Shown: positions 43,961 through 52,444, counted from the stretch's first letter. The stretch is 64,000 bases of DNA from Pseudonocardia autotrophica (GCF_000717175.1 NZ_JNYD01000006.1:62001-126000); one strand, 5' to 3'. The notes: generated from the letters alone by a model not told the origin. Program-made: numbers and translations.

Positions 43961-45391
43961 ATGGCCGTCACGACCCCCGAGCACGGGCTGCCCGGTCACC
44001 TCGTCGACTTCGTCGGCGCGCTGCGCCGGCACGGCGTGGCCGTCGGGCCGGGCGAGACGGTCGACGCGGCCGAGGTCGTCGGCGCGCTCGACCTGCTGCG
44101 CCGGCGCGAGCTGCGCGAGGGGCTCGCGTCCGCGCTGCTGCGCCGCTCCGGCCAGCGCGAGGTCTTCGACACCCTCTTCGACCTGTACTTCCCGCCCGCC
44201 CTCGGGGTCGGCGCCCAGGACGTGGAGGTGCCGCGCACGGAGACGGACGACGGGTCGGAGGGCCCGGTCGACGTCGACGCCCTGCGCGATCTGCTCGCCG
44301 ACCTGCTGCTCGCCGGCGACGAGGAGGCACTGCGCGAGCTGGCCCGCGCGGCCGTCGACGCCCTCGGCACCGCCGGGGCCAGCGGCACCGGCGTGCAGGG
44401 CGTCAACGGCCGGCCCAGTTGGTCGGCCTACCAGGCCCTGCGGCTGATGTCGCCGGAGACGCTGCTCGCCCGGATCCTCGACGGGATGCGCCAGGACGGC
44501 GACCCGACGGACGACTTCACCGACGAGGTCCGCCGCCGCGAGATCCGCGACCGCATCGCCCGGTTCCGCAAGATGGTGCAGGACGAGGTGCGGCGCCGGA
44601 CCGCGGAACAGCGCGGCCGGGACCAGGTCGCGAAGACGGCCGTGCCCAAGCAGGCCGAGCAGGTCGAGTTCCTCTCCGCCTACGCCGAGCAGCTCGCCCA
44701 GCTCCGCCGCACCGTGCACCCGCTGGCCCGGCGGTTGGCGAGCCGGCTCGCGGTGCGTCGCAAGCACGCCAAGCGCGGCACCCTGGACATGCGCCGCACG
44801 CTGCGGCGGTCCATGTCGACCGGCGGGGTGCCGATGAAGCCCGCCTACAAGACCCGCCGCCCGGGGCGCCCGGAGCTGGTGATCCTCTGCGACGTCTCCG
44901 GCTCGGTCGCCGGGTTCTCGCACTTCACGCTGCTGCTGGTCCAGGCGCTGCGCGAGCAGTTCTCGAAGGTACGGGTGTTCGCGTTCGTCGAGAAGACGGA
45001 CGAGGTCACGCACCTGTTCGAGCCCGGCGCCGAGCTCTCCGGGGTCATGCAGCGGGTGCTGCGCGAGGCGGACCTCACCGCCTTCGACGGGCACTCCGAC
45101 TACGGGCACGCGCTGGGCAGCTTCGGCGAGTTCTGGGGCGAGGCGATCACCTCGAAGACCTCGCTGCTGATCCTCGGCGACGCCCGCACGAACTACCGCG
45201 ACCCGAACCTCGCCGTGCTGCGCCGGCTCGCCGGGCAGGCCCGGCACGCGCACTGGCTCAACCCGGAGCCCGAGCGGCAGTGGGGGACCGGCGACTCCGC
45301 CGCGCATCGCTACGCCGACGTCCTGCCGATGCACGAGTGCCGCACCGCGGGCCAGCTCGCCGACGTCGTCGAGGCCCTCCTGCCCGTCTGA
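43961..45391 (+). CDS. CoxE-like VWA domain protein
   Basis: 476 residues. The C-terminal von Willebrand A domain has the MIDAS motif LVILCDVSGSVAGFS (DxSxS) near residue 310 and DGHSDYGHALGSF further on. The N-terminal half has the CoxE-type region (VGALRRHGVAVGPGETVDA; FDLYFPP). It follows the MoxR ATPase closely, with GGAGG before the ATG, so the two form one chaperone unit. The client enzyme is not evident nearby. A perfect hairpin terminates the pair. Confidence 0.9.
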   Translation: MAVTTPEHGLPGHLVDFVGALRRHGVAVGPGETVDAAEVVGALDLLRRRELREGLASALLRRSGQREVFDTLFDLYFPPALGVGAQDVEVPRTETDDGSEGPVDVDALRDLLADLLLAGDEEALRELARAAVDALGTAGASGTGVQGVNGRPSWSAYQALRLMSPETLLARILDGMRQDGDPTDDFTDEVRRREIRDRIARFRKMVQDEVRRRTAEQRGRDQVAKTAVPKQAEQVEFLSAYAEQLAQLRRTVHPLARRLASRLAVRRKHAKRGTLDMRRTLRRSMSTGGVPMKPAYKTRRPGRPELVILCDVSGSVAGFSHFTLLLVQALREQFSKVRVFAFVEKTDEVTHLFEPGAELSGVMQRVLREADLTAFDGHSDYGHALGSFGEFWGEAITSKTSLLILGDARTNYRDPNLAVLRRLAGQARHAHWLNPEPERQWGTGDSAAHRYADVLPMHECRTAGQLADVVEALLPV

Positions 45392-45400
45392 CGCCCGCTC

Positions 45401-45440
45401 GTGAGTGGCGATGGTCGTTCTGGCGACCATCGCCACTCAC
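45401..45440. terminator. Perfect 17-bp hairpin between convergent genes
   Basis: GTGAGTGGCGATGGTCG (45401-45417), 6-nt loop, then its exact complement (45424-45440). It ends inside the last codons of the S41-type gene on the other strand, so it can terminate both. The perfect match suggests a mobile-type palindrome (REP-like) used as a terminator. Confidence 0.7.
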
Positions 45441-46276
45441 AGGTCCCAGAGGGCCATGCTGAGCGGGTCGTCGCTGGGGACGTCGGGGGCGACGGGGCCG
45501 CCGTACACCTGGCCGGTGCGGTCGGCGAAGCGGCTGGTCGCGACCGTGAGCACCAGCCCGCCGGGCAGCGGCGCGGACTCGACGCCGGTGCTGAAGCCGA
45601 GGGTGGGGGCGCCGTAGGAGCGGGCGTCGGGCCGGCCGCGGAAGGCGACGGCCACGGCCTCGCCCGAGTTCGCCGTGTTCCCGTCCGTCAGCACGGAGAC
45701 GGGCCCGTCGAAGCGGCCGGGCGGGCCCTGGAGCTGCGGGGTCCCGCCCAGCGAGACCACGCCGTCGCGCACGGTCCACGGGGTGCGGCCGCCCTTCCGG
45801 TCCACGAACGCGCCGACCTCGCCCTCGCCGAGGAGCGGCGCCACGGCGGCGAGCAGCGGCCACGGCGACCCGCCGCCGGTGCCGCGCAGGTCCACGATCC
45901 ACCGCTCCGGGGTGCGGCCGCCGAGTGCCGCGCGGGCGGCGTCGACGTAGGTCCGGGCGTCGTGCTCGGCACAGGAGGGCAGGCCGACGACGACCGCGTC
46001 GCCCTGCTCCTCGATCCCCGGCAGCTCCGGAGCCCCGGTCGCCGGCCGGGCGCGGCGGACGCCGCCGTGCGGCCCACCCGCCTGCCTGACGAGGTGGAAC
46101 AGCTTCAGCTCGAGCTGCTCCGGGTCGTCGAGCGCGCCGAGGACGTCCGTCCGGGCGGCGGACCAGTCGACCCGGTCGGCGTGCAGGGCCCGGCCCTCCA
46201 TGAGGTCGAGCGCCGCGCTCACCGCCCTCTCCGAGCTCTCCCTGGCCTTCCGCTCCCGCCTGCCGCGCCCGATCAC
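45437..46276 (-). CDS. S41 family peptidase-like protein
   Basis: 279-residue protein of the C-terminal processing peptidase/IRBP superfamily. It has RWIVDLRGTGGGS, the likely nucleophile Ser in NTANSGEAVAVAF, and YGAPTLGFSTG; the Lys of classical CtpA is not seen, so it is of the S41B type. There is no PDZ domain and no signal peptide from the chosen start. GTG at 46276 is preceded by CATACT and 6 nt (leaderless type); a longer frame to 46582 would cross the iron box. Divergent from the siderophore-binding gene. Confidence 0.75.
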   Translation of the reverse strand: MIGRGRRERKARESSERAVSAALDLMEGRALHADRVDWSAARTDVLGALDDPEQLELKLFHLVRQAGGPHGGVRRARPATGAPELPGIEEQGDAVVVGLPSCAEHDARTYVDAARAALGGRTPERWIVDLRGTGGGSPWPLLAAVAPLLGEGEVGAFVDRKGGRTPWTVRDGVVSLGGTPQLQGPPGRFDGPVSVLTDGNTANSGEAVAVAFRGRPDARSYGAPTLGFSTGVESAPLPGGLVLTVATSRFADRTGQVYGGPVAPDVPSDDPLSMALWDL

Positions 46277-46332
46277 CGGCCCAGTATGGCCTGCGCGGGG
46301 TGTGTCCGATTCGTGCAGGATCCCCGCAGTAC

Positions 46333-46351
46333 TGAGGTTAGGCTCACCGAC
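46333..46351. promoter_or_regulatory. IdeR/DtxR iron box
   Basis: Matches the 19-bp actinobacterial iron-box consensus (TTAGGTTAGGCTAACCTAA) at 15 of 19 positions, including an unbroken AGGTTAGGCT. It lies 26-44 bp before the siderophore-binding lipoprotein gene, so that gene should be repressed by IdeR with iron. Confidence 0.75.
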
Positions 46352-46376
46352 GTACTGCCACGACGTCCCGGGAGCC

Positions 46377-47399
46377 ATGCACGTGCCGACCCTGTCCCGC
46401 CGTTCCTTCGTCCTGTCCGCGTCGGGCCTTGCCGCGCTGACCCTCGCCGGGTGTGCGTCCGGCGGGGACACGCCCTCCTCCGCGGGCGGCGGCGACGGCT
46501 TCCCCGTCACGATCACGCACAAGCTCGGCACCACGACGATCGAGGCCGAGCCCACCCGCGTCGCGACGGTGAGCGCCGCCAACCAGGACGTGGCGATCGC
46601 GCTCGGCGTGGTGCCCGTCGCGATGCCGTTCTTCGACTACGGCGGCGACGCCGAGGGTGTGCTCCCGTGGGTCCGGGACGCGCTGGCCGGCAAGCCGATG
46701 CCGCAGGTCGTCGGGCGGTCGCTGGAGCCGATCGCGTTCGAGGCGATCGCCGCCGCGCAGCCCGACCTGATCCTCGCCACCTACTCCGGGCTCACCCAGG
46801 ACGAGTACGACACGCTCTCCCGGACCGCGCCCGTCGTCGCCTACCCGGACGCGCCGTACTCCACGAGCTGGCAGGAGCAGACCCGGATCGCCGGCCGCGC
46901 GCTGGCCCGCAGCACCCGGGCCGAGGAGCTCGTCGTGGCCACGCAGTCCCGGCTGGCCGCGGCCACGTCGGAGTACCCGCAGCTCGCGGGGGCCACGTTC
47001 GCCTACACCGGCGGGATGGACGGCGGGCAGCTCGGCATCTTCCGGCCGACGGACGTCCGGGTCCGGCTGCTGGAAGACCTCGGGATGACGTCGGCGCCCT
47101 TCGTCGAGCAGAACGCCCCCGGAGGCGAGGCGGTCTACTACACGGTCAGCGCCGAGCTGGTCCCGCGGCTGCAGTCCGACCTGCTCGTCGGGTTCTTCGG
47201 CACGCCGGACCTCGACGCCGCGTTCCGCGCCGACCCTGCCGTGCAGGAGATGCCCGCCGTGAAGGCCGGGGGCTACGCGCCGATCATCGGGGCGGACCGG
47301 GTGGCGGCCAGCTCGTCGCCGTCGGTCCTGTCGATCCCGTGGGTGCTCGACGCCTACCTGCCGGTCCTCGCCGAGGCGGCCACCCGAAGCCGCCGCTGA
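46377..47399 (+). CDS. Iron-siderophore ABC transporter substrate-binding lipoprotein
   Basis: 340-residue FecB/FhuD-like binding protein exported and lipid-anchored. The signal is twin-Arg (LSRRSFVLSASGLAALTLAGC) with lipobox LAGC, followed by a Gly/Ser linker. The type III solute-binding fold is seen in ITHKLGTTTIEAEPTRVATVSAANQDVAIALGVVPVAM and FEAIAAAQPDLILATYSGLTQDEYDTLSRTAPVVAY. No permease or ATPase is adjacent, so it must share one encoded elsewhere. An iron box precedes it. Confidence 0.9.
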   Translation: MHVPTLSRRSFVLSASGLAALTLAGCASGGDTPSSAGGGDGFPVTITHKLGTTTIEAEPTRVATVSAANQDVAIALGVVPVAMPFFDYGGDAEGVLPWVRDALAGKPMPQVVGRSLEPIAFEAIAAAQPDLILATYSGLTQDEYDTLSRTAPVVAYPDAPYSTSWQEQTRIAGRALARSTRAEELVVATQSRLAAATSEYPQLAGATFAYTGGMDGGQLGIFRPTDVRVRLLEDLGMTSAPFVEQNAPGGEAVYYTVSAELVPRLQSDLLVGFFGTPDLDAAFRADPAVQEMPAVKAGGYAPIIGADRVAASSSPSVLSIPWVLDAYLPVLAEAATRSRR

Positions 47400-47407
47400 C
47401 CTGCGCG

Positions 47408-47438
47408 CTCGCCGGTCGGGACGTGCCCGGCCGGCGAG
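47408..47438. terminator. Terminator after siderophore-binding gene
   Basis: Stem CTCGCCGG (47408-47415) with CCGGCGAG (47431-47438), continued inside by CGGG/CCCG around a 5-nt loop. It starts 9 bp after the stop codon. Confidence 0.65.
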
Positions 47439-47520
47439 TCGTGGATCACTCGGCGACGAAGTTGACCGGGCGGCCAGTCAAGGCGTAGACCGGAGGCGTC
47501 GGGAAGTCTCCTGGAGGGAA

Positions 47521-47892
47521 GTGATCGTGATGACCGCGAAGGCGTGGACACGGTGGCAGGACTGGGTCGCCCTGGTGATCGGCGTCCTGGCCGCCCTGTC
47601 GCCCGTCGTGGTGGCCACGGACGCGGCCGCGGCGTGGCCGCTCGTCGTCCTCGGCGTGGTGCTCGCCCTGACCGCTCTGTGGTCGCTCGCCGCACCGGGT
47701 TCGGTGGCGAGCGAGTACGGGCACGGTGTGCTCGGTGTGCTGCTGTTCATCGCCCCGTGGGTGATGGGTTACAGCGACCTCACCGGGGCCGCGTGGACCT
47801 CGTGGGTCGCCGGTGTCCTCGCGGTGCTGGTCGCCGCGAGCGCCCTGCCGGCGGCCACCAGCGCCCACCGCGGGCTGGCCGGAACCCACTGA
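47521..47892 (+). CDS. SPW repeat membrane protein
   Basis: Up to 123 residues with four hydrophobic segments in two similar halves: WQDWVALVIGVLAALSPVVV and HGVLGVLLFIAPWVMGYSDL carry the SPW/APW signature (LSPVV, APWVMGY). This is the SPW family of unknown function. GTG 47521, GTG 47527 or ATG 47530 could start it; the GGAGGG site favours one of the two later codons. Terminators lie on both sides, so it is a single-gene unit. Confidence 0.8.
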   Translation: MIVMTAKAWTRWQDWVALVIGVLAALSPVVVATDAAAAWPLVVLGVVLALTALWSLAAPGSVASEYGHGVLGVLLFIAPWVMGYSDLTGAAWTSWVAGVLAVLVAASALPAATSAHRGLAGTH

Positions 47893-47904
47893 CCGATCGA
47901 GGGA

Positions 47905-47940
47905 CGAGGGGCCGCGACCCGCGGGGGTCGCGGCCCCTCG
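47905..47940. terminator. 16-bp perfect hairpin terminator
   Basis: CGAGGGGCCGCGACCC (47905-47920) and its exact complement (47925-47940) around a 4-nt loop, starting 13 bp after the SPW gene stop and 20 bp before the TetR gene. Confidence 0.75.
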
Positions 47941-47960
47941 TGCGTGCAGGATGGGACGCG

Positions 47961-48530
47961 ATGACCGCACCGGAACCGGCGCGCGAGCGCATCCTCGCCG
48001 CGGCGGAGGAGCTCTTCGCCGAGCGGGGGTTCGACGCGACGCCCACCTCGAAGATCGCCGAGCGCGCCGACGTGCCGAAGGGCCTGGTGCACTACTACTT
48101 CGCGAAGAAGGTCGACCTGCTCACCGCGCTGGTCGGGCGGCTGCCGGAGGAGACCGTCGACCGGGCGGCGGTGGTCGTGCCCGGCGACGTCACGGAGAGC
48201 CTCTGCCGGCTCGTCGCCGTGCTCGACGAGCGGCTCGGGTCCTCCGCCGTGCTCTCCCACCTGCTGTGGCGCGAGGCCGACACGCACCCCGCGGTGCGCG
48301 ACGCCCTGCACGGCCGGTTCGACCGGTTCGTCGAGGAGATCCGGGCCGTGCTGCTCGCGGCCCGGGAGGGCGCCGGGACCGGCGTCGACAGCGCGGCGCT
48401 GCTGCTGGCGTCGACGCTGAGCTACCGGCACTCGGTCTACCGGCACGCCGACGAGGAGTCGCCGGCCCGGCTCGACCTGCGGCCCGAGCTGCGCTTCCTC
48501 GCCGCGGCCCTCGACGCCGGCGTCGGCTGA
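47961..48530 (+). CDS. TetR/AcrR family transcriptional regulator
   Basis: 189 residues. The N-terminal helix-turn-helix is clear: RERILAAAEELFAERGFDATPTSKIAERADVPKGLVHYYFAKKVDLLTALV. The ligand-binding C-terminal part is helical. It converges on an MFS gene with 1 bp between stops; a 13-bp dyad upstream of that MFS gene (49755) may be its operator, though this is inference. Confidence 0.88.
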   Translation: MTAPEPARERILAAAEELFAERGFDATPTSKIAERADVPKGLVHYYFAKKVDLLTALVGRLPEETVDRAAVVVPGDVTESLCRLVAVLDERLGSSAVLSHLLWREADTHPAVRDALHGRFDRFVEEIRAVLLAAREGAGTGVDSAALLLASTLSYRHSVYRHADEESPARLDLRPELRFLAAALDAGVG

Positions 48531-48531
48531 C

Positions 48532-49716
48532 TCACCAGCTGGGTTCGGGCTCGTCCCGCACCGGGGTGAGGGCGATCGCGGCCAGCGGCGCCGCCGCGGC
48601 CACCACGAACCCCAGCGCGTAGCCCGCCGCCCCGACGACCGCGCCCAGCGCGACCGGGGTCAGCGACGACACGACGTTCTGCCCGGTGTTCTGGATGCCG
48701 AGGGCCCGCCCGGACCACGTCGCCCCGGCGATCTCGGCGACCGCGGTGAAGGCCAGCCCGTTGTCGGCCACGGTGACGATCCCGCCGACGGCCAGCGCGG
48801 CGACGGCCAGCCACGGGGCGACCGCGTCGCCCAGGGCGAAGACGAGCAGGACGAGCGTCGCGCCCACCGCGAGCTGCCGCATCGGCCGCAGCCGCGACCC
48901 GACCCGGTCCGACCACACGCCGGAGCCGATCCGCGAGAGCGCGCCCGCGATCTGGATCACCGCGACGAACGCGCCGGCCCCGGTGGCGCTCCAGCCCTGC
49001 TGGCGCACCAGGTACTCCGTGGCGAAGGCGCTGATCGCGAACTGGGGGACGACCAGCATGGCGCTCGCCGCGTGCACCCGCCACAGCACCGGCGTCCCGT
49101 ACGGCGAGCCCTCGCGCGCACCCTCGGTCCGCGGCGGCCGCGCCGGGTCGGGCGCGAACCCGACGACCAGCACGGCCGAGAGCAGGCAGAGCGCGGCGGG
49201 GACGACCAGCGCGCCGATCGCGCCGGTCCGCTCCGCCAGGCTCGGCAGGACCAGCCCGGCCAGTGCGACGCCGAGCGGTTGCGCGGTCTGCCGGATCCCC
49301 ATCGCCAGGCCGCGCTCGGTGCGCGGGAACCAGCCCATGATCATCCGGCCGCTCGCGGCGAACACGCTGGCCGACGCCGCCCCGCCCACGGCCAGCAGGC
49401 CCAGCACGGTGGCGTGCCCGGGGTGGGGCAGCAGCGCGACCGTGCCGATCACGAGCCCCGCCAGCAGCAGCCCCGAGGCCATCACCTTCCGCTCGCCGAA
49501 CCGGTCCGCGGCCGCGCCCCACGCGATCAGCGTGAGCAGGAGCCCGGTGGTCGGCGCGGCGACGTAGGTGCCCGCGGCGGCCAGCGACAGGCCCATCGCG
49601 TCGCGCAGCCCCGGCACCAGGAACGGGACCCCGTAGACGAACGCGCAGGCCGAGGTCTGGGCGAGGACGCCGATCGCGAGCACCACCCAGCGGCGGCGGG
49701 AGGCGGTGGTGGGCAT
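48532..49716 (-). CDS. MFS transporter
   Basis: 394-residue, twelve-helix major facilitator, with RWVVLAIGVLAQTSACAFVYGVPFLVPGLRDAMGLSLAAAGTYVAAPTTGLLLTLIAWG at the start and DRFGERKVMASGLLLAGLV in loop 2-3. It is of the nitrate/oxalate/cyanate-like or drug-efflux type, and direction cannot be told. ATG at 49716 is supported by TACGGT 6 nt upstream on the minus strand (leaderless). Confidence 0.87.
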   Translation of the reverse strand: MPTTASRRRWVVLAIGVLAQTSACAFVYGVPFLVPGLRDAMGLSLAAAGTYVAAPTTGLLLTLIAWGAAADRFGERKVMASGLLLAGLVIGTVALLPHPGHATVLGLLAVGGAASASVFAASGRMIMGWFPRTERGLAMGIRQTAQPLGVALAGLVLPSLAERTGAIGALVVPAALCLLSAVLVVGFAPDPARPPRTEGAREGSPYGTPVLWRVHAASAMLVVPQFAISAFATEYLVRQQGWSATGAGAFVAVIQIAGALSRIGSGVWSDRVGSRLRPMRQLAVGATLVLLVFALGDAVAPWLAVAALAVGGIVTVADNGLAFTAVAEIAGATWSGRALGIQNTGQNVVSSLTPVALGAVVGAAGYALGFVVAAAAPLAAIALTPVRDEPEPSW

Positions 49717-49722
49717 GGGTGG

Positions 49723-49767
49723 ACCGTACGCCGCGGTATCAGAAGATGAGAAAGTGATCCCGGATCA
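49723..49767 (-). promoter_or_regulatory. MFS promoter -10 and upstream palindrome
   Basis: On the minus strand, TACGGT (complement of 49723-49728) lies 6 nt before the ATG. Further upstream at 49755-49767 is a 13-bp palindrome TGATCC-C-GGATCA, in the -35 to -50 zone. The neighbouring TetR protein is a candidate ligand. Confidence 0.4.
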
Positions 49768-49818
49768 TGGGATGGAACCGCACCGTGCTTCCCGTTCGGG
49801 TGCTGGACTGCCTTCGGA

Positions 49819-50646
49819 CTACCCCGCGCGGCGGCGGTCGTGCCAGTAGCCCTGGGTGTGGATCCGGTTCGCCGCGATCCCGGCCCCGGCGAGCAGGGTG
49901 CGGACCCGGGCGACGCGGGAGCTCTCGGTCGCGGCCCAGGCGTAGAACTCCCCGCCCAGCGCTGCGGCGGCGGCGCCCCGGACGCTTACCCACTCCTCGA
50001 CGGCGGCGAGCAGGCCCCCGCGCGCGCACAGGGTGGTCACGACACCGGGTGGCGCGGGCAGGCCGGCGGCGTCGGCCGGATCACCCACCTCGACGAGCGT
50101 CGTGCCGCCGACTCCCGCGCCGAGGGAGGCGAGGATGCCGCGGAGGGCGGGCAGTGCGGCCTCGTCGGCGGCGACCAGCACGGAGGTGGCCGCGCCCGGC
50201 TGCCACTGGACGCCGTGGCCGGGCCGGCCCCGCCGCACGTCCGGACCGGAGACCAGCAGGCGTTCGCCGGGCCGGGCCGCGCCGGCCCACCGGCTGGCGG
50301 GGCCCGGCCGGGCGTGCACGAAGACGTCGACGTCGATCTCGCGCTGCGCCCACCGCACCGCGGTGGGCGTGTAGCTGCGCAGCGCGGGCCGCCCGGCGTC
50401 GGGCAGGCTCCGCCAGATCGCACGCCAGTCCCGCTCCGGCAGCGGCTCGGTCCGGGGCCCGAACGCGGCGGGGTAGTCGCCCTGCGGGACGAGGAGCTTG
50501 ATCCGCTGGTCGGGACCGTGCGCGACGAAGTGGGCCAGCTGGGGACCGTGCAGAGTGAGGCGCACGAAGCCCGGCGAGAGCCGGTCGACGCCGGCGACCC
50601 GGGTGTCGAACAGGACGTTCGGCGAGGTGTCGAACGACCGCGTCAT
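49819..50646 (-). CDS. Siderophore-interacting protein (ferric-siderophore reductase)
   Basis: 275-residue FAD-binding reductase of the ViuB/SIP family that releases iron from siderophores in the cytoplasm. The FAD motif RSYTP is in GRPALRSYTPTAVRW, then DVDVFVHARPGPASRWAGAARPGERLLVSGP, and the SIP domain VLVAADEAALPALRGILASL; the C-terminus (GEFYAWAATESSRVARVRTLL ... GYWHDRR) is typical. ATG overlaps the binding-protein stop (ATGA), so uptake and iron release form one operon. Confidence 0.92.
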   Translation of the reverse strand: MTRSFDTSPNVLFDTRVAGVDRLSPGFVRLTLHGPQLAHFVAHGPDQRIKLLVPQGDYPAAFGPRTEPLPERDWRAIWRSLPDAGRPALRSYTPTAVRWAQREIDVDVFVHARPGPASRWAGAARPGERLLVSGPDVRRGRPGHGVQWQPGAATSVLVAADEAALPALRGILASLGAGVGGTTLVEVGDPADAAGLPAPPGVVTTLCARGGLLAAVEEWVSVRGAAAAALGGEFYAWAATESSRVARVRTLLAGAGIAANRIHTQGYWHDRRRAG

Positions 50647-51572
50647 GCGGCGCGTCCGGCCAGGATGCGCTCGAGGTCGTCGAGCACGGCCAGTCCGCCC
50701 CGGGGCCCGACGCCGGTGATCCAGAAGGACTGGTCCACCACGTGCAGGTTCGGGAAGGACTCGGTCCGCACCGCCGCCACCGCGGGCGGGACGACCGTCT
50801 CGTCGCCGGCCCTGGTCGCGGTGACCAGCACGAGATCGGCCCGGGCCTCCAGGACGAGCTCCGGGGACAGGTCCACCGAGATCGAGTTCTCCCAGTCCCG
50901 CGGCGGCGTCGTGAAGCCGGCGCACTCGAGCGTGCTGCCGGCGAAGGAGGTGGGGCCGTAGAGGGTGAGCACCCCCTCGCGGGGCCGGATGAGCTGGGCG
51001 GTCCGGCCGGCCGTGCGGTGCGTGGCCGCCACCTCGTCGCACCGCTGGTGGTACCGGTCGAGCAGGCCCTGCGCCGCGTCCTCCGCGCCGAGCGCCCGCC
51101 CGACGAACCGGACGTTGTCCTGCCACGGGTCGGCCTGGCTGGCCATGAACACGGTGGGAGCGATCGTGGCGAGCTGCGGGTAGAGCTCGCGGTGCCGGGA
51201 CTCGGTGCCGAGGATCAGGTCCGGCTCCAGCGCCGCGATCTTCTCGAGGGACGGCTCGGCGACGGTCCCGACCGGATCGACCGCCTTCGCCTCCTCACCC
51301 AGATAGGCCGGGACGCCGGCGGCGGTGCTCAGGACGGCGGCCCCGACCGGCACGCGCCCGAGAGCGACGGCGGTGTCGAGCTGCACGGGCTCCAGCACGA
51401 CGATCCGCTGCGGGTCGGCCGGCACCTGCGTCTCGCCGTGCGCGTGCGCCACGATGCGCGGCGCCGCCGTCGGCTCGCCGCCGCCGGCGTCGCCGCCGCA
51501 GGCCGACAGGAGGAGCACCCCGACGACCGCGACGGCGGTCGGGAGCAGGCGGCGGGCACGGCGTGGGGGCAT
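50643..51572 (-). CDS. Iron-siderophore substrate-binding lipoprotein
   Basis: 309 residues. Signal peptide with lipobox LLLSACGGD, then the type III binding fold: VPADPQRIVVLEPVQLDTAVALGRVPVGAAVL and LEKIAALEPDLILGTESRHRELYPQLATIAPTVFMA. It delivers a ferric siderophore to a permease encoded elsewhere. ATG at 51572 with GGAG upstream. An iron box sits 28-46 bp before the start. Only distantly similar to the protein at 46377. Confidence 0.9.
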   Translation of the reverse strand: MPPRRARRLLPTAVAVVGVLLLSACGGDAGGGEPTAAPRIVAHAHGETQVPADPQRIVVLEPVQLDTAVALGRVPVGAAVLSTAAGVPAYLGEEAKAVDPVGTVAEPSLEKIAALEPDLILGTESRHRELYPQLATIAPTVFMASQADPWQDNVRFVGRALGAEDAAQGLLDRYHQRCDEVAATHRTAGRTAQLIRPREGVLTLYGPTSFAGSTLECAGFTTPPRDWENSISVDLSPELVLEARADLVLVTATRAGDETVVPPAVAAVRTESFPNLHVVDQSFWITGVGPRGGLAVLDDLERILAGRAA

Positions 51573-51599
51573 CGGGGCTCCAAGTTCTCGGCGGCGAGC

Positions 51600-51618
51600 A
51601 GAGGGAAGGCTAACCTGT
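51600..51618. promoter_or_regulatory. IdeR/DtxR iron box
   Basis: 13 of 19 positions match the iron-box consensus, with an unbroken AAGGCTAACCT core half. It lies between the minus-strand siderophore operon and the plus-strand AlkB-like gene, close to the former. Confidence 0.65.
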
Positions 51619-51701
51619 CTCTCGGCGTCCGGAATGTGACGTGGGCCCGAAACCGCCAGGTCGAAGACGGCTGCCGGCTGCGGGGACTCCGATCGAAAAT
51701 C

Positions 51702-51717
51702 TCGAACTGATGTTCGA
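51702..51717. promoter_or_regulatory. LexA SOS box overlapping -35 of alkB-like promoter
   Basis: TCGAAC, TGAT, GTTCGA is a perfect actinobacterial LexA dyad (flanking C and G extend it to 7-bp arms). Its left arm stands 17 bp before the -10 TAGCGT (51725-51730), the -35 position, so LexA would block the promoter. The ATG follows 7 nt after the -10. Confidence 0.8.
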
Positions 51718-51737
51718 GAAGGGGTAGCGTCGCACTC

Positions 51738-52364
51738 ATGGGAGTGGACCTGGTGTGGCAGCCGTCGTTGTTCGACGAGGGCGCCCCGGCCGTCGAGGTC
51801 GACCCGGACTTCCACGGGCTGGTCCGGCACGAGCTGGGCTCCGGCGCCTGGGTGGACCTCGTCCCCGGGTGGCTGCGCGGGGCGGACGAGCTGTTCGCGC
51901 GTTTGCTGCGGAGCACGCCGTGGGCACAGCGGGACATCCGGATGTACGAACGGGTACTGCCCGAACCGCGGCTCACGCACCGGTGGACCGTCGACCAGGG
52001 TCTCCCGGAACCGGTGTTCGCCGAGGCCGCGCGCCTGTTGAGCGAGCGCTACGGCGAGGAGTTCACGCAGGTCGGGGCCAACCTGTACCGCGACGGGGCG
52101 GACAGCGTGGCGTGGCACGGGGACCGGGTGGCCAGGGAGATGGACACCGCGCTCGTCGGGTTGGTCTCGTTGGGCGGGGTGCGGCCCTTCCGGCTGCGGC
52201 CGCACGGCGGCGGCGCGTCCGTCGGGTTCCTCCCCGGGCCCGGCGACCTGCTGGTGATGGGCGGGACCTGCCAGCGCACGTGGCAGCACAGCGTGCCGAA
52301 GGTGCGGTCGGCCTCCGCCCGGATCAGCGTGCAGTTCCGCCACGCCTACGAGGGGCGCCCCTGA
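51738..52364 (+). CDS. AlkB-like 2-oxoglutarate/Fe(II) dioxygenase
   Basis: 208-residue oxidative demethylase of the AlkB family. The iron ligands are H and D of WHGD (in GADSVAWHGDRVAREM) and H of WQHSVPK; the 2-oxoglutarate Arg pair is in RISVQFRHAY. The region VGANLYRDGADSVAWHGD is typical of the ALKBH2/3-like bacterial group that repairs N1-methyladenine and N3-methylcytosine. Leaderless start at 51738 (TAGCGT, 7 nt, ATG). The SOS box makes it a DNA-damage-induced gene here. Confidence 0.92.
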   Translation: MGVDLVWQPSLFDEGAPAVEVDPDFHGLVRHELGSGAWVDLVPGWLRGADELFARLLRSTPWAQRDIRMYERVLPEPRLTHRWTVDQGLPEPVFAEAARLLSERYGEEFTQVGANLYRDGADSVAWHGDRVAREMDTALVGLVSLGGVRPFRLRPHGGGASVGFLPGPGDLLVMGGTCQRTWQHSVPKVRSASARISVQFRHAYEGRP

Positions 52365-52444
52365 TCCGTCCGTACGTCCTCGGCCGTGCCGAGGCCTTCC
52401 CTGCTGGCGGGTCCGGGCCGCCCCTCGGTCGGTACGGTGACGCC

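Noticed and set aside
43053..45391. CO dehydrogenase cluster suggested by the CoxE-like protein
   Set aside because: No coxL, coxM or coxS genes are in the window, and the same pair is common without them.
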